NCBI RefSeq assembly: GCF_000296215.2 | Contig: NZ_CP013949.1 | Coordinates: forward strand, 5,387,501-5,451,500 | Reading direction: 5' to 3' | DNA: 64,000 bases | DNA from: Bradyrhizobium sp. CCGE-LA001 | GTDB taxonomy: Bacteria; Pseudomonadota; Alphaproteobacteria; Rhizobiales; Xanthobacteraceae | Shown here: piece by piece, positions 36,236-44,924 of the stretch | Layout: every line of letters begins with the position of its first letter | Numbering within the stretch: the stretch's first letter is position 1 | Notes under the pieces: generated by a model | The model's input: the letters and a program-made list of their open reading frames with translations, nothing else | Database searches by the model: none | Told to the model about the DNA's origin: nothing | Program-made: the position numbers and the translations under genes

Positions 36236-37354
36236 TCAGTTACCCCACACTTCCTTCGCGATCTCCACCGCGAGGCTGAGCTTGGCCCATTGCTCCTCTT
36301 CGGAGAGGATGTTGCCCTCTTCCGTCGAGGCAAAGCCGCATTGCGGCGAGAGCGCGAGCTGCTCGAGCGGCGCGAACTTGGCGGCTTCCTCCAGGCGGCG
36401 CTTGATGTCGTCCTTCTTCTCGAGCTCGCCGAACTTCGAGGTGATGACGCCGACCACGACGACCTTGTTGCCCTTGGGCAGGAAGCGCAGCGGCTCGAAG
36501 CCGCCGGCACGATCGCTGTCGTATTCGAGGAAGTAGCCGTCGTAATTGGTGCCGGCGAGCATGGTCTCGGCGACCGGCTCGTAGCCGCCCGAGGAGATCC
36601 AGGTCGAGCGGAAATTGCCGCGGCAGACATGCGTCGTCACCACCATGTCGGCGGGCTTCTCGGCCAGTGCGTAGTTGATGATGCGGGCATAGATCTGCTG
36701 AAGGCCGTCCGGATTGTCGCCGCGCTCGCGCGCCTTCTGCAGTTCGTCCTGCGAGCAGAGATAGGCCCACACGGTGTCGTCGAACTGGAGATAACGACAA
36801 CCGGCGTCGTAGAACGCCTTCACCGCCTTGCGATAGGTCTTGCCGAGATCCTCGTAGAAGGCGTCGAGATCGGGATAGACGTCCTTGGAGATCGACTTGC
36901 GGCCGCCGCGGAAGTGCAGCACGGCAGGCGACGGGATCGTCATCTTGGCGGTGACGTGGGCCTGGTCGGCGGACTTCTTCAGGAAACGGAAGTGGTCGAG
37001 CATCGGGTGGTCGTCGGGGAAGTCGAGCTTGCCGATCACGCGCACCGCATCGTGCCGGGTCTGCACGCCCGTGAACTGGATGCCGGTATCGGGGTGGAAC
37101 AGCTCGCAGCCGGTGAGCTTGGCCAGGAAATCGAAATGCCACCAGGAGCGACGGAATTCGCCGTCGGTCGCGAGCTTGAGGCCGACCGAAGCCTGCTTAT
37201 GCACGACCTTCTCGATCTCCATGTCCTCGATCTTGCGCAGATCGTCAGCGGAGATCTCGCCCTTCTCGAGACGGCTGCGGGCTTCCTTGATCTTAGTCGG
37301 ACGCAGGAGACTGCCGACCTCGTCGGCGCGGAAGGGGGCTTTGGTTCGCTGCAT
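36236..37354 (-). CDS. Cobalamin-independent methionine synthase II-like protein (MetE C-terminal type)
   Basis: A 372-residue single-domain (beta/alpha)8 protein of the MetE-C family, half the size of full MetE. Zinc ligands are visible in THVCRGN (H-x-C) and LSPQCGF, with the intermediate acidic segment FLEYDSDRAG. The N-terminal ADEVGSLLRP and DGEFRRSWWHFDF are family landmarks. Such short forms transfer methyl groups to homocysteine from a donor other than folate, or metabolise methylated thiols. An AGGGAG site stands 6 bp before the ATG. It starts 24 bp after the livF stop, on the same strand, so it is probably the last gene of the liv operon. Confidence 0.85.
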   Translation of the reverse strand: MQRTKAPFRADEVGSLLRPTKIKEARSRLEKGEISADDLRKIEDMEIEKVVHKQASVGLKLATDGEFRRSWWHFDFLAKLTGCELFHPDTGIQFTGVQTRHDAVRVIGKLDFPDDHPMLDHFRFLKKSADQAHVTAKMTIPSPAVLHFRGGRKSISKDVYPDLDAFYEDLGKTYRKAVKAFYDAGCRYLQFDDTVWAYLCSQDELQKARERGDNPDGLQQIYARIINYALAEKPADMVVTTHVCRGNFRSTWISSGGYEPVAETMLAGTNYDGYFLEYDSDRAGGFEPLRFLPKGNKVVVVGVITSKFGELEKKDDIKRRLEEAAKFAPLEQLALSPQCGFASTEEGNILSEEEQWAKLSLAVEIAKEVWGN

Positions 37355-37377
37355 GTCTTACTCCCTGGACATTTGGT

Positions 37378-38094
37378 TTAGTGGGCCGCCGCCCCGGCGA
37401 CGCCGAGATGGCGTTCCAGGACCGAGGGGTCGGCCTTGAGCGCGACGCTGGGGGCGTCGTGGACGATCGTTCCGCGCTCCAATATCACGACACGGTCGGC
37501 GAGCCCCAGAATCTTTTGGGCATTCTGCTCCACGATGATCGAGCAGATGCCGCCCGCCCGCGTGATGGTGCCGATGGCCTTGAGCAGTTCCTCGACGATG
37601 ATGGGAGCAAGGCCCTCGGTCGGCTCGTCCAGCAGCAGCACTTTCGGATTGAGGGTCAGCGCGCGGCCGATCGCCAGCATCTGCTGCTCGCCGCCGGAAA
37701 GCTGGTTGCCGAAATTGCTCCGCCGCTCCTTCAGCCGCGGGAACATCTCGTAGACTTTCTCGACGGTCCAGGGACCGGGCTGTGCCACGGCAGTCATGTT
37801 CTCTTCCACCGTGAGCGAGCGGAAGATGTTGCGCTCCTGCGGCACCCAGCCGATGCCGGCGCGTGCGCGCTGATCGGGCCGTAGCGCGGTGACATCCGTG
37901 CCGGCGAGCGCGACCGAGCCCGAGAAGCGGCGGGTGACGCCGACGATGGAGTTGATCAGCGTGGTCTTGCCGGTGCCATTGCGGCCGAGCAGCGCCAGCA
38001 CCTGCCCTTCGGCGAGGCGCAGCGACATGTTGGGCAAGACGACCGCTTCGCCATAACCGGCGCGAAGCGAATCGATCGCGAGCAGGTCAGACAT
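37378..38094 (-). CDS. livF: Branched-chain-type ABC transporter ATPase LivF
   Basis: A 238-residue ATPase from the ATG at 38094 (MSDLLAIDSLRAGYGEAVV). Walker A LGRNGTGKTT, the signature LSGGEQQMLAIGRAL and Walker B VLLLDEPTEGLAP are all present, with the LivF-type QERNIFRSLTVEEN. It overlaps the livG stop by 8 bp with GAGGAGG upstream. It energises import with LivG, H, M and K. Confidence 0.9.
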   Translation of the reverse strand: MSDLLAIDSLRAGYGEAVVLPNMSLRLAEGQVLALLGRNGTGKTTLINSIVGVTRRFSGSVALAGTDVTALRPDQRARAGIGWVPQERNIFRSLTVEENMTAVAQPGPWTVEKVYEMFPRLKERRSNFGNQLSGGEQQMLAIGRALTLNPKVLLLDEPTEGLAPIIVEELLKAIGTITRAGGICSIIVEQNAQKILGLADRVVILERGTIVHDAPSVALKADPSVLERHLGVAGAAAH

Positions 38095-38842
38095 TGACCG
38101 CCTCCTCGCCAAGATAGACGGCCTTCACCTGCGGATCGCGCGCGACCTCTTCGGGCCGGCCTTCGGTGAGCAGCGCGCCCGAGACCAGCACCGAGATGCG
38201 GTCGGCAAAGGAGAAGACGAGGTCCATGTCGTGCTCGATCAAGAGCACGGTGACGTCGCGCGGCAGCGCACCGACCACGGCCAGAATGTCATGGCGCTCG
38301 CTCTCGGGCACGCCGGCCGCAGGCTCGTCCAGCAGCAGCACGCGCGGCTTGGCCGCGATCGCAACGGCGATTTCCAGCAGGCGTTGCTTGCCGTAAGGCA
38401 GCGTCACGGTCTGCTCGTTCATGACGTCGAGCAGGTGAAAGTGCGTGAGCAGATCGGCGATCTCGCCGTTGACGTCGCCGCGCGTGCCCATCCGCCGCCA
38501 CCAGTCGCCGCCATGGCCGAGGCGCTCGGACACGGCCAAGCCGATGGTCTCGAGCGGGGTCAGGTCGGGATAAAGCTGGTTGATCTGGAAGGTGCGCGAC
38601 AGGCCGCGCAGCACGCGCTTGTGCACAGGCAGATCGGTGATGTCCTGTCCTTCCAGCAGGATGCGACCCGAGTTCGGCTTGAGCACGCCGGTGAGCTGGT
38701 TGATGACTGTGGTCTTGCCGGCGCCGTTCGGGCCGATCAGCGCGTGGCGGGCGCCCTGCTCGACCTTCAAGGACAGATCACGGGTGACGCGCAGGCCGCC
38801 GAACTGCTTTTCGAGATTTTGGGTTTCGAGCGCGATGGTCAT
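38087..38842 (-). CDS. livG: Branched-chain-type ABC transporter ATPase LivG
   Basis: A 251-residue ATPase from the ATG at 38842. Walker A IGPNGAGKTTVINQL and Walker B VLLLDEPAAGVPESER are clear, and the signature region reads LPYGKQRLLEIAVA, the LivG variant. ATGA overlap with the upstream LivM gene indicates translational coupling. Part of the five-gene importer. Confidence 0.9.
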   Translation of the reverse strand: MTIALETQNLEKQFGGLRVTRDLSLKVEQGARHALIGPNGAGKTTVINQLTGVLKPNSGRILLEGQDITDLPVHKRVLRGLSRTFQINQLYPDLTPLETIGLAVSERLGHGGDWWRRMGTRGDVNGEIADLLTHFHLLDVMNEQTVTLPYGKQRLLEIAVAIAAKPRVLLLDEPAAGVPESERHDILAVVGALPRDVTVLLIEHDMDLVFSFADRISVLVSGALLTEGRPEEVARDPQVKAVYLGEEAVNV

Positions 38843-39879
38843 GCCTCGCTCTCCGACACGGCGACGACGGCCTTGCGCCCGGCAACCTGCCTGATGATCA
38901 GGTTCGGGAGATAGAGCACCCAGCGGTGCAGGCGCTGACGGCCGATCAGCACGATCAGCACCAGCACGAGGCCGATCCAGAACTGCCAATATTGCGGCGT
39001 GATGGTGGAGAACAATTCCTGGAGCATGCGGAACACCACCGCGCCCACCAGCCCGCCATAGAGATAGCCGGTGCCGCCGATGACCAGCACCAGCATCAGG
39101 TCGGCGGAGCGTTCGAAGGCGAACACGTCGAGCGAGGCGATCGCGGTGGTCTGGGTGAACAGCGCGCCGGCGATGCCGGCATAGAACGCCGCAAGCGTGT
39201 AGATCGCGATCAGGCGGCGGTTGACGGGAATGCCAATCGCGGCGGCGCGCAGCGGATTGTTCTTGATCGCGCGCAGCGACAGGCCGAACGGGGAATGCAC
39301 GACGCGGCGGGCGAACAGGAAGAGCAGAAACAGCACAGCCAGCGAGTAGAAGAACCCGGCCTTGCCGAACATGTCGAACGGGATCTCGCCGAAGATCGGC
39401 TGCATCTCGATGCCCTGCAGGCCGTCGGTGCCGCCGGTGATGTTGGAGAAGCGTTCGGCGAGCGCTTCCAGCAGCAGCGCGATGCCGAGCGTCACCATCA
39501 GCCGGGTGAGATCGACGCCGCGGATCACCAGGAAGCTGGTGGCAAAGCCGAGCACCATCGCGGCAAGGCCGGCGACGATCAGCGCCAGCACGGGCTCCTT
39601 GATGATGCCGTGCAAGGCAAGAAGGCCCGCAGCATAGGCACCAACGCCGAAGAACGCGGCATGGCCGAGCGAGACGATGCCGGCATAACCGAGGATGAGA
39701 TCGAGCGACATCGTGAACAGCGCCAGCCGCAGGATGTCGGTCATGATCAGATAGCGGGAGGGAAACAGGAAACCGCAGGCCAGCACGACCAGCCAGAAGG
39801 CGATTTCGCCCCAGTGCCAGCGCGCCTGGCGCTGGGCATGATAGCCGACGTCGGAAGCAGCGCTCATCGGCGAACTCAC
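38839..39879 (-). CDS. livM: Branched-chain-type ABC permease LivM
   Basis: A 346-residue permease with about ten membrane helices and the family motif GYAGIVSLGHAAFFGVGAYA. The C-terminal side has FAFERSADLMLVLVIGGTGYLYG. The GTG start at 39879 overlaps the livH stop (GTGA). Forms the membrane channel with LivH. Confidence 0.9.
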   Translation of the reverse strand: MSSPMSAASDVGYHAQRQARWHWGEIAFWLVVLACGFLFPSRYLIMTDILRLALFTMSLDLILGYAGIVSLGHAAFFGVGAYAAGLLALHGIIKEPVLALIVAGLAAMVLGFATSFLVIRGVDLTRLMVTLGIALLLEALAERFSNITGGTDGLQGIEMQPIFGEIPFDMFGKAGFFYSLAVLFLLFLFARRVVHSPFGLSLRAIKNNPLRAAAIGIPVNRRLIAIYTLAAFYAGIAGALFTQTTAIASLDVFAFERSADLMLVLVIGGTGYLYGGLVGAVVFRMLQELFSTITPQYWQFWIGLVLVLIVLIGRQRLHRWVLYLPNLIIRQVAGRKAVVAVSESEA

Positions 39880-40745
39880 CGCGCAGCCGTACGGCCAAAC
39901 AGGCCGTTCGGGCGCCAGATCAGGATCACGATCATCATGGTGTAGATCACGAAGGGTCCCATCTTCGGCACGTAATATTTTCCGGCGACGTCGCCGATGC
40001 CGAGCAGGAGCGAGGCCAGGAACGGCCCGGTAATTGAGGAGGAGCCGCCGACGGTGACCACGATCAGGAAGTAGATCATGAACTTCAGCGGGAAGTACGG
40101 GTCGAGACCGAGGATCTCGGCGCTCAGCGCGCCGCCGAGCCCGGCGAGTCCGCAGCCAAAGGCGAAGGTGAAGGCGAACACCTGCGGCACGTTGATGCCG
40201 AGGCCGCTTGCGGCGCGAGGATCATCGACTGCGGCGCGCAGGCGGCTGCCGAAGCGCGTCTTGGCCAGCACCAATTGGAGGCCGATGGTGAGCAGGCCGC
40301 AGATCACGATGATCATCAACCGGTAGCGGCCGATGCCGACGCCGAACACGTCGAACTGACCCTGGAGCGCAGCCGGCAGATCGATGAAGACACGCGAGGA
40401 GCCCTGGATGTAGTCGACGGCCGCGACGGACATGAAGGTCAGGCCGATCGTGAACAGCACCTGGTCGAGATGGCTGCGCGCATAGAGATGGCGATAGAGC
40501 GTGCGTTCGAGCACGATGCCGATCGCGGCCGCGGAGACGAAGGCGAGCGGCAGGGCGGCGAAGAATGGCCAGCCCATCCGGTTGACCAGCACCATGCAGA
40601 TATATCCGCCGGCCATGGCGAAGGCGCCGTGGGCGAGATTGACGAAGTTCATCAGGCCGAGCGTGACCGCGAGCCCGCAGGCGAGCACGAACAGCAGCAT
40701 GCCGTAGGCAACGCCATCGAACAAATTGGTGAGGATCGCGGTCAT
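39876..40745 (-). CDS. livH: Branched-chain-type ABC permease LivH
   Basis: A 289-residue permease with the LivH start LFDGVAYGMLLFVLACGLAV and NFVNLAHGAFAMAGGYI. About eight helices are predicted. It is followed by LivM with a 4-bp overlap. It is separated from livK by a dispersed repeat. Confidence 0.9.
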   Translation of the reverse strand: MTAILTNLFDGVAYGMLLFVLACGLAVTLGLMNFVNLAHGAFAMAGGYICMVLVNRMGWPFFAALPLAFVSAAAIGIVLERTLYRHLYARSHLDQVLFTIGLTFMSVAAVDYIQGSSRVFIDLPAALQGQFDVFGVGIGRYRLMIIVICGLLTIGLQLVLAKTRFGSRLRAAVDDPRAASGLGINVPQVFAFTFAFGCGLAGLGGALSAEILGLDPYFPLKFMIYFLIVVTVGGSSSITGPFLASLLLGIGDVAGKYYVPKMGPFVIYTMMIVILIWRPNGLFGRTAAR

Positions 40746-40764
40746 CGTCTCAGCTTGGGTTGTT

Positions 40765-40859
40765 CGTCATGGCCGGGCTAGTCCCGGCCATCCACGTTCT
40801 TGTCTGACATTCGTTTCTTGGCTTCCGCTTGGATGCCCGAGTCAAGCCCGGGCATGACG
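40765..40859. repeat. Dispersed palindromic repeat, type B copy 1
   Basis: A 95-bp imperfect palindrome with arms CGTCATGGCCGGGCT and AGCCCGGGCATGACG, between livK and livH. A second copy is at 53456-53547, also directly in front of a livH gene. Confidence 0.75.
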
Positions 40860-40923
40860 GAGCAAGGGGCATGAGATCCCGGATGCGTGCTAAGCGCGCT
40901 CGGGGATGACGCGCTTTCGCGCG

Positions 40924-42102
40924 TCACTTCTTGGTCTTGCCGAGATCCTTGACGGCTTCGAAGGTTGCGAACTCGACATTGTAGAGCTCGCCGTCGACCT
41001 TCTCGACCTTGCGAATGTAGATGTTCTGCACGATGTCGCGGGTCTCGGGATCGATCGAGATCGGGCCGCGCGGGCTTTCCCACTTCTGCCCCTTCATGGC
41101 TTCGATCAGCTTGTCGCCGTTGGTGTCGCCACCCGTCTTCTTCAGCGCTTCATAAATCAGGTGGATGCCGTCATAGCCGCCCACGGCCATGAAGCCCGGA
41201 CGGTTGCCGAACGCCTTCTTGTAGGCGGCGACGAAATCCTTGTTCATCTGCGAGGGATGCGCCGCGGAGTAGAGATGCGCGGTGACGGTGCCGAGCACGG
41301 CGTCGCCCATGTTGTTGAGCAGGTCGTCATCGGTGACGTCGCCGGGTCCGATCACCTTGATGCCGGCCTTGTCGAGGCCGCGCTCGGCATATTGCTTCAT
41401 GAAATTGCCGCCCTGGCCGGCCGGCACGAACACGAAGATCGCATCGGGCTTGGCGTCCTTCATGCGCTGCAGGAACGGCGCGAAGTCGGGGTTGGCGAGC
41501 GGCGTCTTCACCTCTTCGACCACCTCGCCGCCGCCGGCGGTGAAGTGCTGCTTGAAGAAGTTAAGCGCGTCATTGCCCGGCGCGTAGTCGGAGGTCAGTG
41601 TCGCCACCTTCTTGATGCCGTTCTTCACTGCCCAGTCACCGATGATGGTCGAGGACTGCGCCAGCGTGAAGCTGGTGCGCACGATGTAGGGCGAGCGCTC
41701 GGTGATGATGGAGGTGCCGGCCGCCATCACGACTTCCGGAATCTTGGCCTGCGTTGCGAGCGGCGCGGCCGCGAGCGCTGCGGGCGTCACGCCGAAGCCG
41801 GCGATGAAATTGACCTTGTCGTTGACGATCAACTCCTGCGCAGCCGTCTTGGTCTTGTCCGGGATCGCGGCGTCGTCCTTGAGGATGATCTCGACCTTCT
41901 TGCCGGCGACAGTATCGCCCTTCTGCTGCATGTAGAGCTTGATCGCGTTCTCGATCTGCTTGCCCGTCGAGGCCTGGCCGCCGGTCATCGGCAGGATCAG
42001 GCCGATCTTGACGGCGTCCTGCGCCTTCGCAGGCGCGACGGCAGCGAGGCTCGAGATGGCGGCCACCGCCGCAGCCCAAGACAATTGCATACGTACGAAC
42101 AT
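40924..42102 (-). CDS. livK: Periplasmic substrate-binding protein LivK
   Basis: About 392 residues from the ATG at 42102. A signal peptide (SWAAAVAAISSLAAVAPAKA, cleaved before QDAV) is followed by the family start VKIGLILPMTGGQASTG and the two-lobed fold. It is upstream of livHMGF with a palindromic promoter. Ligand is not predictable; the operon's MetE-like gene points to a methylated or sulfur-containing amino acid as one option. GGGGAGGGA is 7 bp before the ATG. Confidence 0.9.
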   Translation of the reverse strand: MFVRMQLSWAAAVAAISSLAAVAPAKAQDAVKIGLILPMTGGQASTGKQIENAIKLYMQQKGDTVAGKKVEIILKDDAAIPDKTKTAAQELIVNDKVNFIAGFGVTPAALAAAPLATQAKIPEVVMAAGTSIITERSPYIVRTSFTLAQSSTIIGDWAVKNGIKKVATLTSDYAPGNDALNFFKQHFTAGGGEVVEEVKTPLANPDFAPFLQRMKDAKPDAIFVFVPAGQGGNFMKQYAERGLDKAGIKVIGPGDVTDDDLLNNMGDAVLGTVTAHLYSAAHPSQMNKDFVAAYKKAFGNRPGFMAVGGYDGIHLIYEALKKTGGDTNGDKLIEAMKGQKWESPRGPISIDPETRDIVQNIYIRKVEKVDGELYNVEFATFEAVKDLGKTKK

Positions 42103-42284
42103 CAGATGTCCCTCCCCTTCATTCCTGACTTTGTGCCCTGAACCGCGTTCCCGGTCCTTGCCGCGCTTCAACTTGCGGACAAGCCATGCCGTGCGGCCAC
42201 ATGGCGTCCTCTGCAACCCCGTTGTCAATCGGACCTTGGGCGACCATTGCGCGCAAGCGCGGTCCTGGAATCCGACGGGGATAG

Positions 42285-42304
42285 ATTTGTACGATTGTAC
42301 AAAT
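42285..42304 (-). promoter_or_regulatory. Perfect 20-bp palindrome overlapping the livK -10 region (candidate operator)
   Basis: Eight-base arms ATTTGTAC and GTACAAAT are separated by GATT. On the minus strand the sequence TTGACA (42315-42320) and TACAAT (42294-42299) form a -35/-10 pair with a 15-bp spacer, and the palindrome covers the -10. The TTGTAC-N4-GTACAA pattern is the kind bound by GntR-family regulators. A repressor gene is not seen in the window. Confidence 0.7.
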
Positions 42305-42320
42305 AAAATGGTCTTGTCAA
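42294..42320 (-). promoter_or_regulatory. Putative sigma70 promoter of the livKHMGF operon
   Basis: TTGACA at 42315-42320 and TACAAT at 42294-42299 on the minus strand, with a spacer of 15 bp, about 195 bp before the livK start codon. The -35 is consensus, the spacer is short. Confidence 0.55.
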
Positions 42321-42558
42321 CGAAAAAGCCCTTGGGCGGCCCAATCCCATGTCGCAACCGGTCGCCACACCCTAAGAGGCGCGATGCCAGTGTGGATGGA
42401 GCATTCCGCCTCTTATTTGCAGAATCCGAACATCCTTCAGCTGCCTCCCCCTTGGGCCCTTCAAGTGGAGCCGAGCACACGCTGTTGATGAATACGTCGT
42501 GTATACCATATCAGCGGGACAGGGCCTCTCAAGGTCAAATTCTCCCTACGAAAATACC

Positions 42559-42574
42559 TTTATGTATACATAAA
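42559..42574. promoter_or_regulatory. 16-bp AT-rich palindrome before the lipoprotein gene
   Basis: TTTATGTATACATAAA is a perfect palindrome within an AT-rich patch unlike the surrounding 60-65% GC DNA, 105 bp before the ATG at 42679. It is a candidate operator or bend site. Confidence 0.4.
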
Positions 42575-42678
42575 AATAAGTCTTCGAATAGGCCAATTTT
42601 ACTTATTGAGGACTACAGTCCGGTTGGACGCGCTTTCGGCGTCCGGTCCCTCCGCCCGATAAGGCACGACCTAAGAAG

Positions 42679-42972
42679 ATGCTCATGCGTGTCCGCTCAC
42701 TTTCGATCGTTGCCCTCGTCGCGCTCGTGGCCTCGAACCTTGCCGGCTGCGGCACCGTCAACGAAAGACTCTCATCCGGCGTGGGCGACTACGTTCCGCA
42801 ATGGGCAGGCGGCCTGCCGGCTGACGCCCCGCCGCGCCCGGGCACGCCGCAATACGACGCCTACATGAAGGAACGCGAGCGCAAGCGGTTGATGCCAGCG
42901 GCGGATCGCGAAAAGGAAGAGCAAGCGCAGAAGGGTGCGACGGGATCTTCGTCAGGCAGCGCGGTGCGCTAG
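42679..42972 (+). CDS. Small lipoprotein (97 aa)
   Basis: A short exported protein with a lipobox. MLMRVRSLSIVALVALVASN is a signal peptide and LAGC is the cleavage site, which would be lipidated at C24. The rest, about 70 residues, is charged and disordered, with a glycine/serine-rich tail. An ATG at 42685 is an alternative start. The function is unknown; it sits between a liv promoter and purU on the opposite strand. Confidence 0.7.
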   Translation: MLMRVRSLSIVALVALVASNLAGCGTVNERLSSGVGDYVPQWAGGLPADAPPRPGTPQYDAYMKERERKRLMPAADREKEEQAQKGATGSSSGSAVR

Positions 42973-42982
42973 ACGATGCGTG

Positions 42983-43045
42983 GCGAATAGGGAGTAGCGA
43001 ATTGGGCTCCTGTCTTCCACTCGCTACTCGCCACTCCCCATTCGC
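42983..43045. repeat. Inverted repeat between convergent genes
   Basis: GCGAATAGGGAGTAGCGA (42983-43000) is imperfectly complementary to the segment 43021-43045 (TCGCTACTCGCCACTCCCC then ATTCGC). The stem separates the lipoprotein and purU stop codons, so it may end both transcripts. Confidence 0.6.
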
Positions 43046-43908
43046 TAATCCACGAACACCACGGTCTTGCGGCCGTTGAGGATGACGCGGTCGTCGAGAT
43101 GGTAGCGGATCGCGCGGGCGAGCACGCGGCGCTCGATGTCGCGGCCCTTGCGGACCAGATCTTCCGGCGTGTCGCGGTGGCTGATGCGCTCGACGTCCTG
43201 GTCGATGATCGGGCCCTCGTCGAGGTCGCGCGTAACGTAATGCGCGGTCGCTCCGATCAGCTTGACGCCGCGCTCATGGGCCTGGTGATAGGGTTTTGCG
43301 CCCTTGAAGCCCGGCAGGAACGAGTGGTGGATATTGATGCAGCGGCCCGACAGTTTCGCCGAGAGATCATCGGACAGGATCTGCATGTAGCGGGCGAGCA
43401 CCACGAGATCGGTCTTCGTGTTGCCGACGAGGTCCATGATCTGGCCCTCCTGCTCGCGCTTGGTGTCCTTGGTCACAGGCAGATGGTGGAACGGGATGCC
43501 GCCGAAATCGAGCCCGGCATAGACCTCGCGCGGATGGTTGGACACGATCGCGGTCGGGATCATCGGCAATTCGCCGGTGCGCCAGCGATAGAGGATATCG
43601 ACCAGGCAATGGTCGGACTTCGATACCAGCAACATCACCTTGCGATGCGCGGCGCGGTCGCGCATCTGCCATTCCATGCCGAAACGCTCGGCGATTGCAG
43701 CAAAGCCGGTCTGGAGCGCCGACAGCTCCACGGCGAGGTCGGCCGCGGTGAACACCACCCGCATGAAGAACTTCTTGGTCTCGACGTCGTCGAACTGCTG
43801 GGCGTCGAGAATGTTCTGTCCGTTGTGGGCCAGGAACGTCGATACCGCCGAAACGATGCCCGGGCGATCCGGACAGGACAGGGTCAGGACATATTGATGA
43901 TCGGGCAT
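43045..43908 (-). CDS. purU: Formyltetrahydrofolate deformylase
   Basis: A 287-residue enzyme from the ATG at 43908. An N-terminal ACT domain (YVLTLSCPDRPGIVSAV) precedes a formyltransferase-fold domain with INIHHSFLPGFKGAKPY and GATAHYVTRDLDEGPIIDQD, which carry the catalytic asparagine, histidine and aspartate. It releases formate from formyl-THF and balances one-carbon units; glycine or methionine usually modulate it through the ACT domain. Confidence 0.94.
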   Translation of the reverse strand: MPDHQYVLTLSCPDRPGIVSAVSTFLAHNGQNILDAQQFDDVETKKFFMRVVFTAADLAVELSALQTGFAAIAERFGMEWQMRDRAAHRKVMLLVSKSDHCLVDILYRWRTGELPMIPTAIVSNHPREVYAGLDFGGIPFHHLPVTKDTKREQEGQIMDLVGNTKTDLVVLARYMQILSDDLSAKLSGRCINIHHSFLPGFKGAKPYHQAHERGVKLIGATAHYVTRDLDEGPIIDQDVERISHRDTPEDLVRKGRDIERRVLARAIRYHLDDRVILNGRKTVVFVD

Positions 43909-44066
43909 GGCGATGAACAGGCTTGGCTCTTTGATGAAGGTTTGTGCAACAGGCGCGGAACACCCCGCGATTTGGGCCCTGCTGTAGCACCGACCCTGGC
44001 CTTGCGCCAATCCCACGCGCAGAGTCAGGATGAACGTAGCATTGCGACTTTACACGGGAGTCCCCC

Positions 44067-44903
44067 ATGGCCGACCGCTTGAACGGCACCCGCATCCTGA
44101 TCCTGGAAACGCGCGAGGAGGCGCAGTTCTCGAAACTCCTCGCCGAGCAAGGCGCCGAGGTCGTGCAGTGCCCGATGTTCACCATCGAGGATGCGTCGGA
44201 CCCGGCCCCGGTCGAGGCCTGGATCCGCCGCGCCATCGAGCGGCCGTTCGACGATCTCGTGCTGATGACCGGCGAAGGTCTGCGGCGGATCATCAAGCTC
44301 GCCCGCGCGCGTGAGCTCGATAAGGCTCTCGTGGCCGCGCTTGCCAAATCGCGAAAATTCACCCGGGGCCCGAAGCCCGGCAAGGCGCTACGGGAGGTTG
44401 GCCTCGAGGCGCAGCAGACCACGGAGAAGCCGACCACCGAGGGCGTGATCGAGATGTTGGGCAGGCTCGACCTGAAGGGCCGACGCCTAGGCCTCCAGCT
44501 CTATCCGGACAAGGACCACAGCGCGCTGACCGGCGCGCTTACCGCGCAAGGCGCCGCGGTCGATACCGTGCTGCCCTATTCTTACGATTCCAAGGCGGCG
44601 GATGCCAACATCGTTGCCGCGATCGACGACATGGCGGAGGGGCGGATCGATTCCATCGCACTGACCAATCTCGGCCAGGTTCGCCGCCTGATCGAAGCCG
44701 CAAAGGCGCATGGCGTCGAAGCACGTCTTCGCGCCGGGCTGGAGCGGACGCTGATCGCCTCGGTCGGCCCGGCAGTCTCGGGCGAGCTCGCCGCGCATGG
44801 CCTGCGCACAGACATCTCGCCGCCGGAGGACGCCTATTTCATGCGCCCGCTGATCTCGGCGATGGCCGCAGCGCTGGCCGAGCGGAAGCCGGCGACGCGC
44901 TGA
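44067..44903 (+). CDS. Uroporphyrinogen-III synthase family protein (HemD-like)
   Basis: A 278-residue protein with two alpha/beta subdomains. The N-terminal ILILETREEAQFSKLLAEQGAEVVQCP and the later TNLGQVRRLIEAAKAHG and SVGPAVSGELAAHGLRTDI fit the HemD fold, whose sequence is poorly conserved. It is divergent from purU and not next to other heme genes, so either a stand-alone hemD or a paralogue. GGGAG precedes the ATG. Confidence 0.75.
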   Translation: MADRLNGTRILILETREEAQFSKLLAEQGAEVVQCPMFTIEDASDPAPVEAWIRRAIERPFDDLVLMTGEGLRRIIKLARARELDKALVAALAKSRKFTRGPKPGKALREVGLEAQQTTEKPTTEGVIEMLGRLDLKGRRLGLQLYPDKDHSALTGALTAQGAAVDTVLPYSYDSKAADANIVAAIDDMAEGRIDSIALTNLGQVRRLIEAAKAHGVEARLRAGLERTLIASVGPAVSGELAAHGLRTDISPPEDAYFMRPLISAMAAALAERKPATR

Positions 44904-44924
44904 TCCCCAAGGGGGCCGCTGCCG

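Larger units (their letters stand above)
42103..42678. other. 576-bp gene-free interval with livK promoter and an AT-rich patch
   Basis: Between the start of livK (minus) and a small lipoprotein gene (plus). It contains the livK promoter and operator (42285-42320), an AT-rich patch (about 42480-42610), a 16-bp palindrome (42559-42574) and a short hairpin GGACGC-GCTTTCG-GCGTCC near 42627-42645. I see no convincing coding frame. Confidence 0.7.
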
